A program made the position numbers and the translations under genes. A stretch of 52,066 nucleotides of DNA, taken from NCBI RefSeq assembly GCF_009696045.1, contig NZ_VUMT01000016.1, forward strand, positions 1 to 52,066, in the 5' to 3' direction. Of this stretch, positions 1 to 7,080 are shown one piece after another. The notes beneath the pieces were generated by a model, which saw nothing but the letters and a program-made list of their open reading frames with translations, was not told the DNA's origin and made no database searches. Each line of letters starts with the position of its first letter. The first letter of the stretch is position 1. This DNA is from Velocimicrobium porci (GTDB lineage: Bacteria > Bacillota > Clostridia > Lachnospirales > Lachnospiraceae).

Positions 1-82
1 TCTACATCATGCACATGTAATACCAATATCAGGAAAATCATACAGGTTAAAAGATCACTTAAAACAGACAGACTAATTGTAC

Positions 83-118
83 ATTTTTATATCATATTTT
101 TTGTACATTAGGTCTTGA
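83..118. repeat. AT-rich inverted repeat at the mob truncation junction
   Basis: An imperfect inverted repeat with arms AATTGTACA and TGTACATT surrounds an ATATCATAT centre, immediately beyond the point where mob homology appears to end. It could be the edge of an inserted element or a terminator/operator. The first 80 bases of the window show no recognisable gene. Confidence 0.4.
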
Positions 119-766
119 CATTTTATAAATGCCGTCCAGTGTGGCTTCAATGGCTCTTGCCTGCCGGGAGAGGGAAACCGCCTGTTTGAAAAGCCGGGTG
201 GGGATATGCTTCCGGCCTGTCCTGCTGGCGCTCTCCCCACGCTCCAAGTCAGGATATTTCTCCACCATATAGGCGTGAAAATCGTCCTGCCACTTCGTCA
301 GGTTTGCCCGGTTGCCGATAATCTCCTTTGCACACAGGCGGTTGTCCTTTGTCAGCGGAACAAAGGTCAAATGCAGGTGGGGCGTTTTCTCGTCCATGTG
401 TACCACCGCCGACACGATATTTTCCCGTCCTACCCGGCCAATGAGGAAGTCCGCCGCCCTCTGGAAAAACGCCTGTATCTCCTTTGGGGATTTCCCCTTG
501 AAAAACTCCGGGCTGGCAGTTACCAGCGTATCGACAAACCGTGTGCTGTCCTTGCGGGTTCGGCACCCGGCCTGTTCAATGCGGTTTTGAATGAAATGAT
601 AGTACCTGCCCTCTGGCTTGACGATATGAAAGTTGTACTTGCTCCGGCTTGTGTCAATGTCGGGGTTGCTGGCGTATTGTTCTTTCTGTCTTTCGTGATG
701 GGCTTCCAGCGGCCTTGCCGGGTTGCCCTTGTGCTTCTCAAACCGCAAAATTGCGTGTTGTGCCAT
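92..766 (-). pseudogene. MobV-type (Mob/Pre) relaxase, 3'-truncated
   Basis: N-terminal part of a plasmid mobilization/recombination enzyme of the Mob_Pre (MOBV) family, which nicks oriT to start transfer of small mobilizable elements. Visible family marks are the N-terminal SKYNFHIV block (about residue 42) and the metal-binding histidine motif HMDEKTPHLHL (H123, H130, H132). The family is usually 400 residues or more. This copy has 224, and the last 11 (after LDGI, near base 128) look unrelated, so the gene is cut by a junction and the C-terminal region is lost. A ribosome site lies just upstream of ATG 766 (GAAAGGAG). The nuclease domain may still fold. Family sure; activity doubtful. Confidence 0.85.
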
Positions 767-949
767 TCTGCTCCTTTCCCCATTCCTTTCCTATCCGGGG
801 TTTTCCACAGGGAAAATCCCGCAGAAATTAGCTCGGATAGGATTGGAATGGATAGAATATAAATAAATCTTTTTAATCTTTGTATTTCTATATACCGTCC
901 GGTTTTCGTACTTCCGGGGAGTGATTTCCTCACTTCATAAGTACGGTTT

Positions 950-1345
950 TCAGCCCTCCGGCGTACCAGAACCGGATTTCTTGAAGTCGGTGTTTGGAAC
1001 CGCTTCATAGGATTTTGGGAAAATGCGGTTGGGTTTTCCACAGCCCTGCTTCTGGATCTCCACCAGCCCGGCGTATTGCAGTTCCCGCAGGGTGTTTACC
1101 GCTTTCTGCCGCCCACAGTGGAGCAGGTCAACCACCTCGCAGATGGGATAGTACAGATAAATCCGTCCGCAATCATCCGCCCACCCATTCTTGCGGGATA
1201 ACTCTGTCCGGCGCAGGATAAAGGCGTACAGAACCTTTGCCTCGTTGGACAAGGGCTTGAATGTGGGGGCTTCAAAGAGGAAATTCGGGAGCCGGGTGAA
1301 GCTGAACGCCTTTTCCGGCTGATGGATATAGATGGTATTTGTCAT
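950..1345 (-). pseudogene. RepA_N-type replication initiator, N-terminal domain only
   Basis: 131 residues matching the N-terminal winged-helix part of RepA_N replication initiators of Firmicute plasmids and ICEs: an FSFTRLPNFLF start, then SNEAKVLYAFILRRTELSRKNGW and a second helical block ending LRELQYAGLVE. It is clearly related to the N-terminus of the full-length initiator at 46450-47502, but stops after the domain. A further stop follows in frame, and the coding-like stretch continues in other frames towards 780, suggesting decay. No C-terminal domain is present. The upstream ribosome site is weak. It belongs with the mob remnant (GC-rich, same strand). It might be a short functional DNA-binding protein, but a truncated initiator is more likely. 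Confidence 0.65.
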
Positions 1346-1456
1346 AGTGCGTTTTGTGGACGGTTAGAAGCCCGTTTTCCGGGGCGGGCGATACTTTATA
1401 CCACCAGCCCCGGTTTGGGGCTTGCGAAGCCTGATAAATCAAGGCTTTTTTCGCTC

Positions 1457-1870
1457 CTAACTGTCCACAGCAGACCTCCTTTTCCGTTCACTTTCTGTTT
1501 TCTGCCGCCTGTGAACTCTGGCGGCACAGCCGGGGCAGTATTTTGCCCGGTTGGATTTGGGGACGAACACACCGCCGCAGACCTCACAGCGTTTCAAGTC
1601 CTTATCCCGGAAAATCTCCGCTTCCAGCGTCCCGTCCAGCGGCAAGACCGCCCAGCGGAACCACTTACAGCAGACCGAGAAAGAAATCGTCTGCGGACAG
1701 GTGCAGGTGTCCCCATCGTCAAGGACAATGCAGTTGCCGTCCTCACAGCAACAGCACTCCCGGCGTATCAGGCTGGCCGCCTGTTTTCTCTGCGCCGGGG
1801 TCATGCGGTAAAGGGAACCGTCCGGCCTGCGTTCCAGCGGCGGCAAGTCTTTATAGGGGTTATCTCTCAT
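1457..1870 (-). CDS. cysteine-rich VLP domain protein
   Basis: 137-residue protein. It starts with MRDNPYKDLPPLE, has a first cysteine cluster (ECCCCEDGNC) followed by CTCP and CCKWFRWAVLPLD, and ends with a CEVCGGVF...KYCPGCAARVHRRQ zinc-finger pair. This is the arrangement of the 'cysteine-rich VLP' family carried by mobilizable elements of gut Firmicutes; its function is unknown, presumably metal and nucleic-acid binding. ATG 1870 was chosen because GGAGG sits 7 bases upstream; the open frame continues to 1966 without a better start. Neighbours are the RepA_N and mob remnants on the same strand, consistent with one small element backbone. Confidence 0.8.
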   Translation of the reverse strand: MRDNPYKDLPPLERRPDGSLYRMTPAQRKQAASLIRRECCCCEDGNCIVLDDGDTCTCPQTISFSVCCKWFRWAVLPLDGTLEAEIFRDKDLKRCEVCGGVFVPKSNRAKYCPGCAARVHRRQKTESERKRRSAVDS

Positions 1871-1965
1871 GCGTTCCCTCCATTTTGCTTTCCGTTGCCG
1901 TTCTCCCCGAAAAGGTTTCCTGCCCCATTCCTGCGGCGTGTTCCGGCGTTGGCACGCTCCTCGCA

Positions 1966-1990
1966 ACTTCGGGACATTTTGTCCCGAAGT
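1966..1990. repeat. perfect 11-bp inverted repeat (ACTTCGGGACA / TGTCCCGAAGT)
   Basis: A perfect hairpin with a 3-base loop lies between the Cys-rich VLP gene and the XRE regulator. A related imperfect copy with the same GGGACA core is at 4845-4873, on the other side of the resistance module. It could be an oriT or terminator hairpin of the mobilizable element. The function is inferred; the symmetry is plain. Confidence 0.6.
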
Positions 1991-2095
1991 CCGACTCCTT
2001 GCGGTGCTTCCCCAGCCGGGGTATTCCTTTTCGGACGGTCATTCTGTTTTCAAGGTGCCGTCCATCGATGAACTACCCTAAGTCTACACGAAAAA

Positions 2096-2181
2096 AATGC
2101 AATTCCCGGAATATTGCGAGAATTGCATTTTGATGAAGTTTACACTTTGGAAATTGCATTTTTGCAATCATTCTGTATAAT
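2096..2181 (+). promoter_or_regulatory. promoter with four TGCAATT-type operator half-sites
   Basis: The promoter for the XRE gene is TTGCAT (2154-2159), a 16-base spacer and TATAAT (2176-2181). Two inverted repeats cover it. AATGCAATTC (2096-2105) pairs with GAATTGCATT (2120-2129), and ATTGCA TTTT TGCAAT (2153-2168) overlaps the -35 box. The shared half-site AATTGCA suggests autoregulation by the downstream XRE protein. Confidence 0.65.
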
Positions 2182-2208
2182 GGAAGTATGCGGAGGAGGT
2201 GCGTATCT

Positions 2209-3012
2209 ATGGCTTTACCCGGAACGCCCGGACAGCGGATTTCCGATTTATGCAACGGGAACCACATCACACAAAAGGAACTTGCGGAGAAGATAGGCGT
2301 TTCCGCTTCCCAGTTGAGCCGCATTGTCAGCGGCGAAACAAGAACGGTCAGCAGTGATATTCTCATAGGTGTGGCAAAGGAATTTAAGGTATCGACAGAC
2401 TACATACTGGGCTTGTCTACCGTGAGCGTTCGTAAAAGCTACGATATTTCTGAATTAGGCTTGTCCGAGGGAGCCGTGAGGGGGCTTGTGACGGGTGCTG
2501 TTGATGTGCAAATCCTCAACCGCCTGTTGGAACACAGGAATTTTCCTAAGCTGATAGATTTGATACGGATTTATTTTCAGGATACGGCGGCAAAGGGCAT
2601 AACAGCAAGAAACCAGCTTATCGAGATGGCAACGGCTTCCCTGTCCGACCTGATGAAAGAACACCCGGAACACCGGGCAGAAGCGAAGCAGGATTTACAG
2701 CTTTTGAACGCCCAAAAGATAGGGGAACATGAAGCGGAGATTGAAAAAATCAAAAATGTGTTCCTGGCTATCCTGCGGGACATTAAGAAAGACATTGACA
2801 ACGGGGAACAGCCGGGAGAAGCTGTGACCGCCGCTATGTTCCAAGCCATGCGGGACGCACTGGCGGAACAGAAACAAAAACCACTTTCCATTGACGATGT
2901 AACGGCGATGATAGCTGGACAGATCGGACAGCTTACACCGATGGATAAAGAAACTGTTGAAATGTTCCAGCAGTTTGCGAAGAAGATGATTGAGCAGGCA
3001 GGAACAAAGTGA
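2209..3012 (+). CDS. XRE-family transcriptional regulator
   Basis: 267-residue regulator with an N-terminal Cro/CI helix-turn-helix (about residues 10-70; ITQKELAEKIGVSASQLSRIVSG is the recognition region). A long helical C-terminal part (about 120-267) is rich in Glu and Lys and probably dimerises. ATG 2209 was chosen because GGAGGAGG (2192-2199) precedes it by 9 bases; an earlier in-frame ATG at 2188 would place the ribosome site inside the gene. It is transcribed opposite to the mob/rep remnants. The palindromes over its own promoter point to self-repression. Codon use is GC-rich like the remnants to its left, so it is probably part of the mobilizable element. The family is certain; the targets are unknown. 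Confidence 0.85.
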   Translation: MALPGTPGQRISDLCNGNHITQKELAEKIGVSASQLSRIVSGETRTVSSDILIGVAKEFKVSTDYILGLSTVSVRKSYDISELGLSEGAVRGLVTGAVDVQILNRLLEHRNFPKLIDLIRIYFQDTAAKGITARNQLIEMATASLSDLMKEHPEHRAEAKQDLQLLNAQKIGEHEAEIEKIKNVFLAILRDIKKDIDNGEQPGEAVTAAMFQAMRDALAEQKQKPLSIDDVTAMIAGQIGQLTPMDKETVEMFQQFAKKMIEQAGTK

Positions 3013-3040
3013 TAAATTTGAATTGTGAGGGAAAATACAG

Positions 3041-3586
3041 ATGAATCAAGGAAGAATTATTGTGATTACAGGCTCACCGGGGACAGGAAAAACAACAACT
3101 GCGTCAATTGTCGCAAAGGAATCAGATATGGATAAATCAGTGCATATGCACACCGATGACTTTTTTCATTACTTAAGCAAAGGCGCAATACCACCACATT
3201 TGCCAGAATCCAACGAGCAAAATCTGGTTGTCATTGAAGCCTTTTTAGAAGCTGCAAAGCGATATGCTCGTGGCGGATATGATGTAATTGTAGATGGGAT
3301 TGTCGGGCCATGGTTTTTGGAGCCATGGAAAGCTCTTGCCCAAGAAGATTACGAGGTACACTATATTGTATTAAGAGCGAGTAAAAAAGAAACTATGAAG
3401 CGAGCTGTGGAACGCTCAAAATTAGATAGAAAAACAAATATTGAATTAGTGGAAACAATGTGGGAGCAATTTTCCGGTTTGGGAGTATATGAATCAAATG
3501 TCATAGACACAACTACATTCACAATTAAAGATACGGTTTCCGCAATAAAAGAAAGAGTTGCATGTGGGACGTCTTTACTATCTTAG
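3041..3586 (+). CDS. small P-loop kinase (AAA_33/zeta-like), beside ant(6)
   Basis: 181-residue P-loop protein. Walker A is GSPGTGKTTT (about residues 11-20). An HTDDFF segment at about 39 is typical of nucleotide-dependent small-molecule kinases, and an RASKKETMKRAVER lid-like segment lies at about 126. Length and layout resemble gluconate-kinase, chloramphenicol-phosphotransferase and zeta-toxin relatives. A GAGGG ribosome site lies 9 bases upstream of the ATG. It follows the XRE gene by 28 bases, and base composition drops to AT-richer here, suggesting that it entered together with the downstream adenylyltransferase. It could phosphorylate an antibiotic or a nucleotide sugar; the substrate cannot be read from sequence. 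Confidence 0.7.
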   Translation: MNQGRIIVITGSPGTGKTTTASIVAKESDMDKSVHMHTDDFFHYLSKGAIPPHLPESNEQNLVVIEAFLEAAKRYARGGYDVIVDGIVGPWFLEPWKALAQEDYEVHYIVLRASKKETMKRAVERSKLDRKTNIELVETMWEQFSGLGVYESNVIDTTTFTIKDTVSAIKERVACGTSLLS

Positions 3587-3628
3587 ACATTCCCATTTGT
3601 CAGGAAGATAGCAAAGCCAGCCGAGCCA

Positions 3629-3673
3629 GTCAACGGTCAAGATGAACGGCGCATTTCATGCGCCGCCGTTGAC
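3629..3673. repeat. nested inverted repeat between kinase and ant(6)
   Basis: Outer arms GTCAACGG (3629-3636) and CCGTTGAC (3666-3673) enclose an inner hairpin GGCGCA/TGCGCC (3648-3653, 3659-3664). It lies in a GC-rich 175-base spacer and may act as a terminator/attenuator or mark an old insertion joint. There is no U-tract on either side. Confidence 0.6.
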
Positions 3674-3761
3674 AGTCCCGCCCGTCTTTGCTAAAGGGTA
3701 ATCAAGGCGGGAAAGCCCTAAAATGGCTTCACACCTATTTCAATAATTGGAGGAGATAAAA

Positions 3762-4628
3762 ATGAGATCAGAAAAGGAAGTTTATGATATTGTTTTGAAT
3801 TTTGCAAAAACAGACAAACGCATTCGCATGGTTACTTTGGAAGGATCTAGAACAAATACAAATATTCCGCCTGATGATTTTCAGGATTTTGATATTACTT
3901 TTTTTGTTACGGATATGGACAGCTTCACAAGTGATGATAAATGGCTAGATATATTTGGTGAAAGGTTGATTCTGCAAAAGCCGGAAGATATGGAATTATT
4001 TCCAGCTGTAGAAAAGGGATTTTCATATTTAATGCTGTTTACTGATGATGTTAAGATAGATTTAACTTTGCTGCCGCTGGAACTGATAGACGAGTATTTT
4101 ACATGGGATAAACTGGTAAAGTTACTGTTGGATAAAGACAACCGTATCGTAAAGCCGCCAATACCAACGGATATAGACTACCACTTGCAGAAGCCTACTC
4201 AAAGAATGTTTGACGATTGCTGTAATGAATTTTGGAATACTACAACATATGTAGTAAAGGGCTTATGCCGCAAAGAAATTCTTTTTGCTATTGACCATAT
4301 GAATGATATAGTACGAAAAGAATTGCTTCGCATGATTTCCTGGCTGATTGGTATCAAACAGGGATTTCATTTCAGTTTGGGAAAAAACTATAAATTTATG
4401 AAGCAATATGTCCCAGAGGAATTGTGGGAACGACTTATGTCCACTTATAATATGGATTCCTATCCCCATATGTGGGAATCCTTTGAACAATGTATGGCAT
4501 TGTTCCGGGAGGTTTCGTCAGAAGTGGCATGCCAGTTGGATTACCAGTATCCACTATATGATGAAAAAATCAGTAATTATGTGATTCGGCAAAAGAAAAA
4601 ATATGGCATTGAAGATGATAACAAATAA
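3762..4628 (+). CDS. ant(6)-Ib-like: aminoglycoside 6-adenylyltransferase, ANT(6)-Ib-like (streptomycin resistance)
   Basis: 288 residues. It transfers AMP from ATP to the 6-hydroxyl of streptomycin in the cytoplasm. Family marks are VTLEGSRTNTN (about 25-35), the nucleotidyltransferase metal motif FQDFDITFF (about 41-49), LQKPEDMELFP, KIDLTLLPLE, FDDCCNEFWNTTTYVVKGLCRKEILFAIDH, and the C-terminal ISNYVIRQKKKY. From memory, that tail and the ITFFVTDM segment fit ANT(6)-Ib better than ANT(6)-Ia/AadE. ATG 3762 has GGAGGAG 7 bases upstream. The AT-rich codons contrast with the GC-rich flanks, which is a sign of recent transfer. The gene looks intact. Enzyme class is very sure; the subtype needs an alignment. 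Confidence 0.93.
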   Translation: MRSEKEVYDIVLNFAKTDKRIRMVTLEGSRTNTNIPPDDFQDFDITFFVTDMDSFTSDDKWLDIFGERLILQKPEDMELFPAVEKGFSYLMLFTDDVKIDLTLLPLELIDEYFTWDKLVKLLLDKDNRIVKPPIPTDIDYHLQKPTQRMFDDCCNEFWNTTTYVVKGLCRKEILFAIDHMNDIVRKELLRMISWLIGIKQGFHFSLGKNYKFMKQYVPEELWERLMSTYNMDSYPHMWESFEQCMALFREVSSEVACQLDYQYPLYDEKISNYVIRQKKKYGIEDDNK

Positions 4629-4750
4629 AATTTTTTCAATCGAAAAAATTTATTTTGATTATTCAATTTTGAAAAACTGAATACCTCAAAATCAGAAAGA
4701 GAGCGGCCAAGCACTTTGAGGGATTGGCCGCCTTGTCCACCCATCCAGCG
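4629..4750. other. non-coding stretch behind ant(6)
   Basis: An AT-rich tail (4629-4690) changes abruptly into GC-rich sequence at about 4690-4700. This is the probable right edge of the AT-rich resistance module. I see no gene; the open frames on both strands through 5220 lack ribosome sites and recognisable motifs. Confidence 0.4.
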
Positions 4751-4819
4751 GGACAGCGGGCGGAGGTCAAGGCCGGGTGTAAACCCGTTCATTTCAGCCT
4801 TGACGGTTGCCCGTTGTCC
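4751..4819. repeat. long imperfect stem-loop with inner hairpin
   Basis: Arms at 4751-4773 and 4797-4819 pair over about 23 bases with a few mismatches: GGACAGCGGGC opposes GCCCGTTGTCC, and GTCAAGGC opposes GCCTTGAC. The loop holds a second hairpin, CGGGT/ACCCG. The structure is suited to an oriT or single-strand origin of the mobilizable element, but no gene proves this. Confidence 0.5.
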
Positions 4820-4844
4820 TGCTACTTTTCCGGGAGTGTGGCCA

Positions 4845-4873
4845 CAACTTCGGGACACTTTGTCCACAAGTTG
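4845..4873. repeat. inverted repeat CAACTT..GGACA / TGTCC..AAGTTG
   Basis: An imperfect hairpin with the same CTTCGGGACA core as the perfect one at 1966-1990. It follows the long stem-loop by 25 bases. The pair of related hairpins on both sides of the resistance genes suggests duplicated or rearranged element backbone. Confidence 0.5.
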
Positions 4874-5112
4874 GAGCGTAGGACGAGGAACTGGGGCTTT
4901 CATATACGCCCTGTCTGCTGATGAGTCCAGACCTGCGCTTGCGGCTCCACGCCACGCAAGCACAGCCCTGTTTTCCTGCCGCTTCAAATGCCCTTGCCCT
5001 CCCCGGCGGCAACGGCATTTTCACGGCAACGCCGGCAGAGCGTATAACACACTACACTTTGCTTCGCAAAGTCGTGTGCCAAATGGGGGCGTTGCCCCCT
5101 TTGGAAACCCCC

Positions 5113-5166
5113 ACAAGAAAAGGCGGTACGCTACCCCTCCACGGGGCGCATACCGCCTTTTCTTGT
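5113..5166. terminator. perfect 16-bp inverted repeat, probable terminator
   Basis: Arms ACAAGAAAAGGCGGTA (5113-5128) and TACCGCCTTTTCTTGT (5151-5166) match perfectly with a 22-base loop. Runs of T and A inside the arms make a bidirectional terminator possible. No gene adjoins on either side, so it is probably a relic of the element backbone. Confidence 0.55.
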
Positions 5167-5226
5167 TATCCAGCCCTCCGGCTGTATCGGTTGAGCAAAA
5201 GTCCGCGTGGGATTGATGTGGTATCT

Positions 5227-5355
5227 TTAACTTTGGGAAACTCCATTCTCCCACTTATTAACAGCAGGCGTGGTCACACCTAATCTATTTGCCATTTCTT
5301 CCTGAGTTATTCCTGCTTCTTTTCTGTATTTTTTAATCACTGCACCAATATTCAT
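5227..5355 (-). pseudogene. XRE regulator, 5' fragment cut at a junction
   Basis: 42 residues beginning MNIGAVIKKYRKEAG, then ITQEEMANRLGVTTPAVNKWENGVS, i.e. a complete first helix-turn-helix of an XRE regulator, followed after two residues by a stop. Normal members continue with a YPDI-type segment, so homology ends at about 5235. ATG 5355 has AGGAG 8 bases upstream. A promoter (TTGTTT, 17 bases, TATGAT) and a CAAAAGCTTTTG palindrome (5380-5391) lie upstream. The missing 3' part is not found in the window. The cut marks where the GC-rich mobilizable element joins the ICE. Confidence 0.75.
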
Positions 5356-5379
5356 TTACATCATCTCCTAAATCAAATT

Positions 5380-5391
5380 CAAAAGCTTTTG
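5380..5391. promoter_or_regulatory. 12-bp palindrome CAAAAGCTTTTG
   Basis: A perfect palindrome 25 bases upstream of the truncated XRE gene, downstream of its -10 box. It is a plausible autoregulatory operator. Confidence 0.4.
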
Positions 5392-5473
5392 TAAATAAAT
5401 CATAACAACAATCCGTCATAAAAACAATTGAGCGGTTGTTAAATAATATTCAATTTTATTAACCTGTAGGAAA

Positions 5474-5513
5474 TAAAAACACGCCCGGAAGTGGTATCAT
5501 GCCACCCCGGACG
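5474..5513 (-). terminator. intrinsic terminator of the 5527-6586 unit
   Basis: On the minus strand a GC-rich hairpin (CGTCCGGGGTGGC pairing with CCACTTCCGGGCG) is followed by TTTTTA. It sits 14 bases after the stop of the 306-residue gene. Confidence 0.8.
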
Positions 5514-5526
5514 CTTGGTATAAATA

Positions 5527-6447
5527 CTAATAATTGTATTTATTCAATAATTCATCCCACTTCTCCTGAAAATATTCCACACTCTTATTTCCAAGAATAT
5601 CATCCTCACTAATTACCTCTTTAAGCTTTGCCCAACGGAATCTTGTCTGTTCTCTCTGATATCTCACAACTGTACCTCCAACAAACTTAACATCCTTAAG
5701 TTCAATATCTCTATCTGTATATGAATGACGATCTGGTCTTTTAATAACTACATCTCCCATTTTAATATTCTTTGCATATCTTGAATCTGCCTCTACTATA
5801 TTTATAAACACTGGATCTACACTAAATTGCGATACTGTCATAGATGCATACTTTTCAGAACAGCCAATCTCGATTAATGCAAAGAACTTTTCAATATCAC
5901 TCATTCTATCAAGAAACAAATCAAATAATTTTTGAACATTAATGTCCATGACCTCATTTTTAAGTTCCGGACCTTCATTGTTCTTATCTTCAAACGCTTC
6001 CCCTTCAATACCATCTTCTTCCATCATCTGATCAATTGACATTCTGCCATCCAAAAAATCCAATGCAGCCTTTATATCTTTAACCGTCAACTCTTGTCTT
6101 TCTTCATGAATCATTTCCGCTGTCACGTCATAAACATCAATATGATATCTGGCTGCCAATCTATTTCTAATACCAAGAATAAGATGAAATTTCTTTTCAA
6201 CATCTCTTGTAACCCCATGAATACCTGCATATGTCAGGACAAGTGCCTCTGATGAAAGATGCTTAAGAAATGTAGAAAACTGATACTGTTTCTCCTCATC
6301 CTCTAAATGCGCCGAATCATTAAAACTAAGAAGATTATCAGATATCACAATCTTAAAATTACTAATAAAGTCCTCTTCATCCTGTCCGAATTTGTGTCTC
6401 TTAAGACAATGTTTTCCTGTTGTCTTCTCCATCTCATCAATCGCCAT
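5527..6447 (-). CDS. unknown 306-aa acidic protein
   Basis: I do not recognise this protein. It is soluble by appearance, acidic and mostly helical, with a predicted alpha-rich middle (IKAALDFLDGRMSIDQMMEEDGI), an acidic linker (about 150-165) and a C-terminal beta-rich part ending WDELLNKYNY. There is no signal peptide, membrane segment or clear catalytic motif. The start was taken at ATG 6447, which overlaps the end of the upstream 49-residue gene; ATG 6432 is possible. No strong ribosome site is present, so translation is probably coupled. It is followed by a strong terminator. The pair is a two-gene unit within the ICE's left regulatory/cargo zone. Function unknown. Confidence 0.7.
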   Translation of the reverse strand: MAIDEMEKTTGKHCLKRHKFGQDEEDFISNFKIVISDNLLSFNDSAHLEDEEKQYQFSTFLKHLSSEALVLTYAGIHGVTRDVEKKFHLILGIRNRLAARYHIDVYDVTAEMIHEERQELTVKDIKAALDFLDGRMSIDQMMEEDGIEGEAFEDKNNEGPELKNEVMDINVQKLFDLFLDRMSDIEKFFALIEIGCSEKYASMTVSQFSVDPVFINIVEADSRYAKNIKMGDVVIKRPDRHSYTDRDIELKDVKFVGGTVVRYQREQTRFRWAKLKEVISEDDILGNKSVEYFQEKWDELLNKYNY

Positions 6448-6586
6448 TGTAAGTAAGTTCAATACTATAATCAATACCATCAGCTGCTGGAACATGATCT
6501 CTGATTGCTCTTAAAATAGCAATTACCCTTGTCATGTAATCTGAAAAAGACTCTAAGTTACTGTTAAATGTGAATGTTGTACGCAT
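6437..6586 (-). CDS. small 49-aa protein coupled to the unknown 306-aa gene
   Basis: Begins MRTTFTFNSNLESFSDYMTRVIAILRAI and ends IELTYNGD. The start at ATG 6586 is supported by AGGAGG 9 bases upstream; a longer frame to 6634 has none. Its stop overlaps the start of the downstream gene by 11 bases, a sign of translational coupling. Unknown family; probably a small partner of the downstream protein. Confidence 0.65.
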   Translation of the reverse strand: MRTTFTFNSNLESFSDYMTRVIAILRAIRDHVPAADGIDYSIELTYNGD

Positions 6587-6659
6587 AATTTTTTCCTCCT
6601 GCGACTTAAAAATTTGTCTTGGGAGGAAGCGCACACATCCTCTGGTATTTAATTGGCTA

Positions 6660-6704
6660 AAAGAAAAATGGCCTCCCTCCCGGTTACATACCAGGAAGAA
6701 AGCC
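6660..6704 (-). terminator. intrinsic terminator
   Basis: On the minus strand GGCTTTCTTCCTGG pairs with CCGGGAGGGAGGCC (6670-6704) and is followed by ATTTTTCTTTT. It separates the zinc-ribbon gene from the 49-aa gene. Confidence 0.75.
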
Positions 6705-6732
6705 TCCGTATTCCATATTCAAAAAATAAGAC

Positions 6733-6770
6733 GTGAAAAACGCCCAGTCTTCGCTGGTATAGTTTTTCAC
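6733..6770. terminator. inverted repeat GTGAAAAAC / GTTTTTCAC
   Basis: A perfect 9-bp repeat with an inner CCAG/CTGG hairpin, followed on the minus strand by GTCTTATTTTTTG. It is probably a second terminator behind the zinc-ribbon gene; the whole 6605-6834 gap holds only these hairpins. Confidence 0.55.
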
Positions 6771-6834
6771 GCCTCTCTTGGGTCATGCCCGTGTATCGTG
6801 ATGAGCACTAATTCAATTGTGTTCTTATTGCTGC

Positions 6835-7032
6835 CTAGATATAGAATCTATCATGAACAGCATGTTCTAATAATTTCTTTTCAGTGTACTTTTTTAACTG
6901 AAGCACTCGCTTACAGCATGTACACTTAATCGCTACGCTCGGTAAAACCGGCGCATCATCTTCTCCTGTAAGAAAATAAGACATATGCAAGCTTTTCTTA
7001 CAATTCTTGCAATAAAAAACGATCTCTTGCAA
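6835..7032 (-). CDS. small zinc-ribbon protein
   Basis: 65 residues with two cysteine pairs, CKNC (about 8-11) and CTCC (about 37-40), spaced like a zinc ribbon, and a basic helical tail LQLKKYTEKKLLEH. The start codon is TTG 7032, supported by GGAGG 9 bases upstream. It is preceded by a 130-base structured leader and followed by two terminator hairpins. Small zinc-ribbon proteins of this kind are common ICE accessory genes, often of the KTR type, but the KTR signature is absent. It presumably binds nucleic acid; the exact role is unknown. Confidence 0.7.
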   Translation of the reverse strand: MQEIVFYCKNCKKSLHMSYFLTGEDDAPVLPSVAIKCTCCKRVLQLKKYTEKKLLEHAVHDRFYI

Positions 7033-7080
7033 CAGAATTCACCTCCAAAAAGATAAAATAACGTTCATCTCATCGAGAAA

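Noticed and set aside
206-862. Long plus-strand open frame across the mob gene
   Set aside because: Shadow of the MobV gene on the other strand; no ribosome site and unnatural protein composition.
1322-2071. 249-aa plus-strand open frame
   Set aside because: Runs antisense to the RepA_N and Cys-rich VLP genes, Pro/Arg/Phe-rich, typical shadow in GC-rich DNA.
3629-3673. Resistance-gene terminator
   Set aside because: Clear stems but no U-tract, and it lies upstream of ant(6); listed only as an inverted repeat.
4577-5283. Several overlapping open frames behind ant(6)
   Set aside because: All lack ribosome sites and known motifs; the region is dominated by hairpins and looks like backbone remnant.
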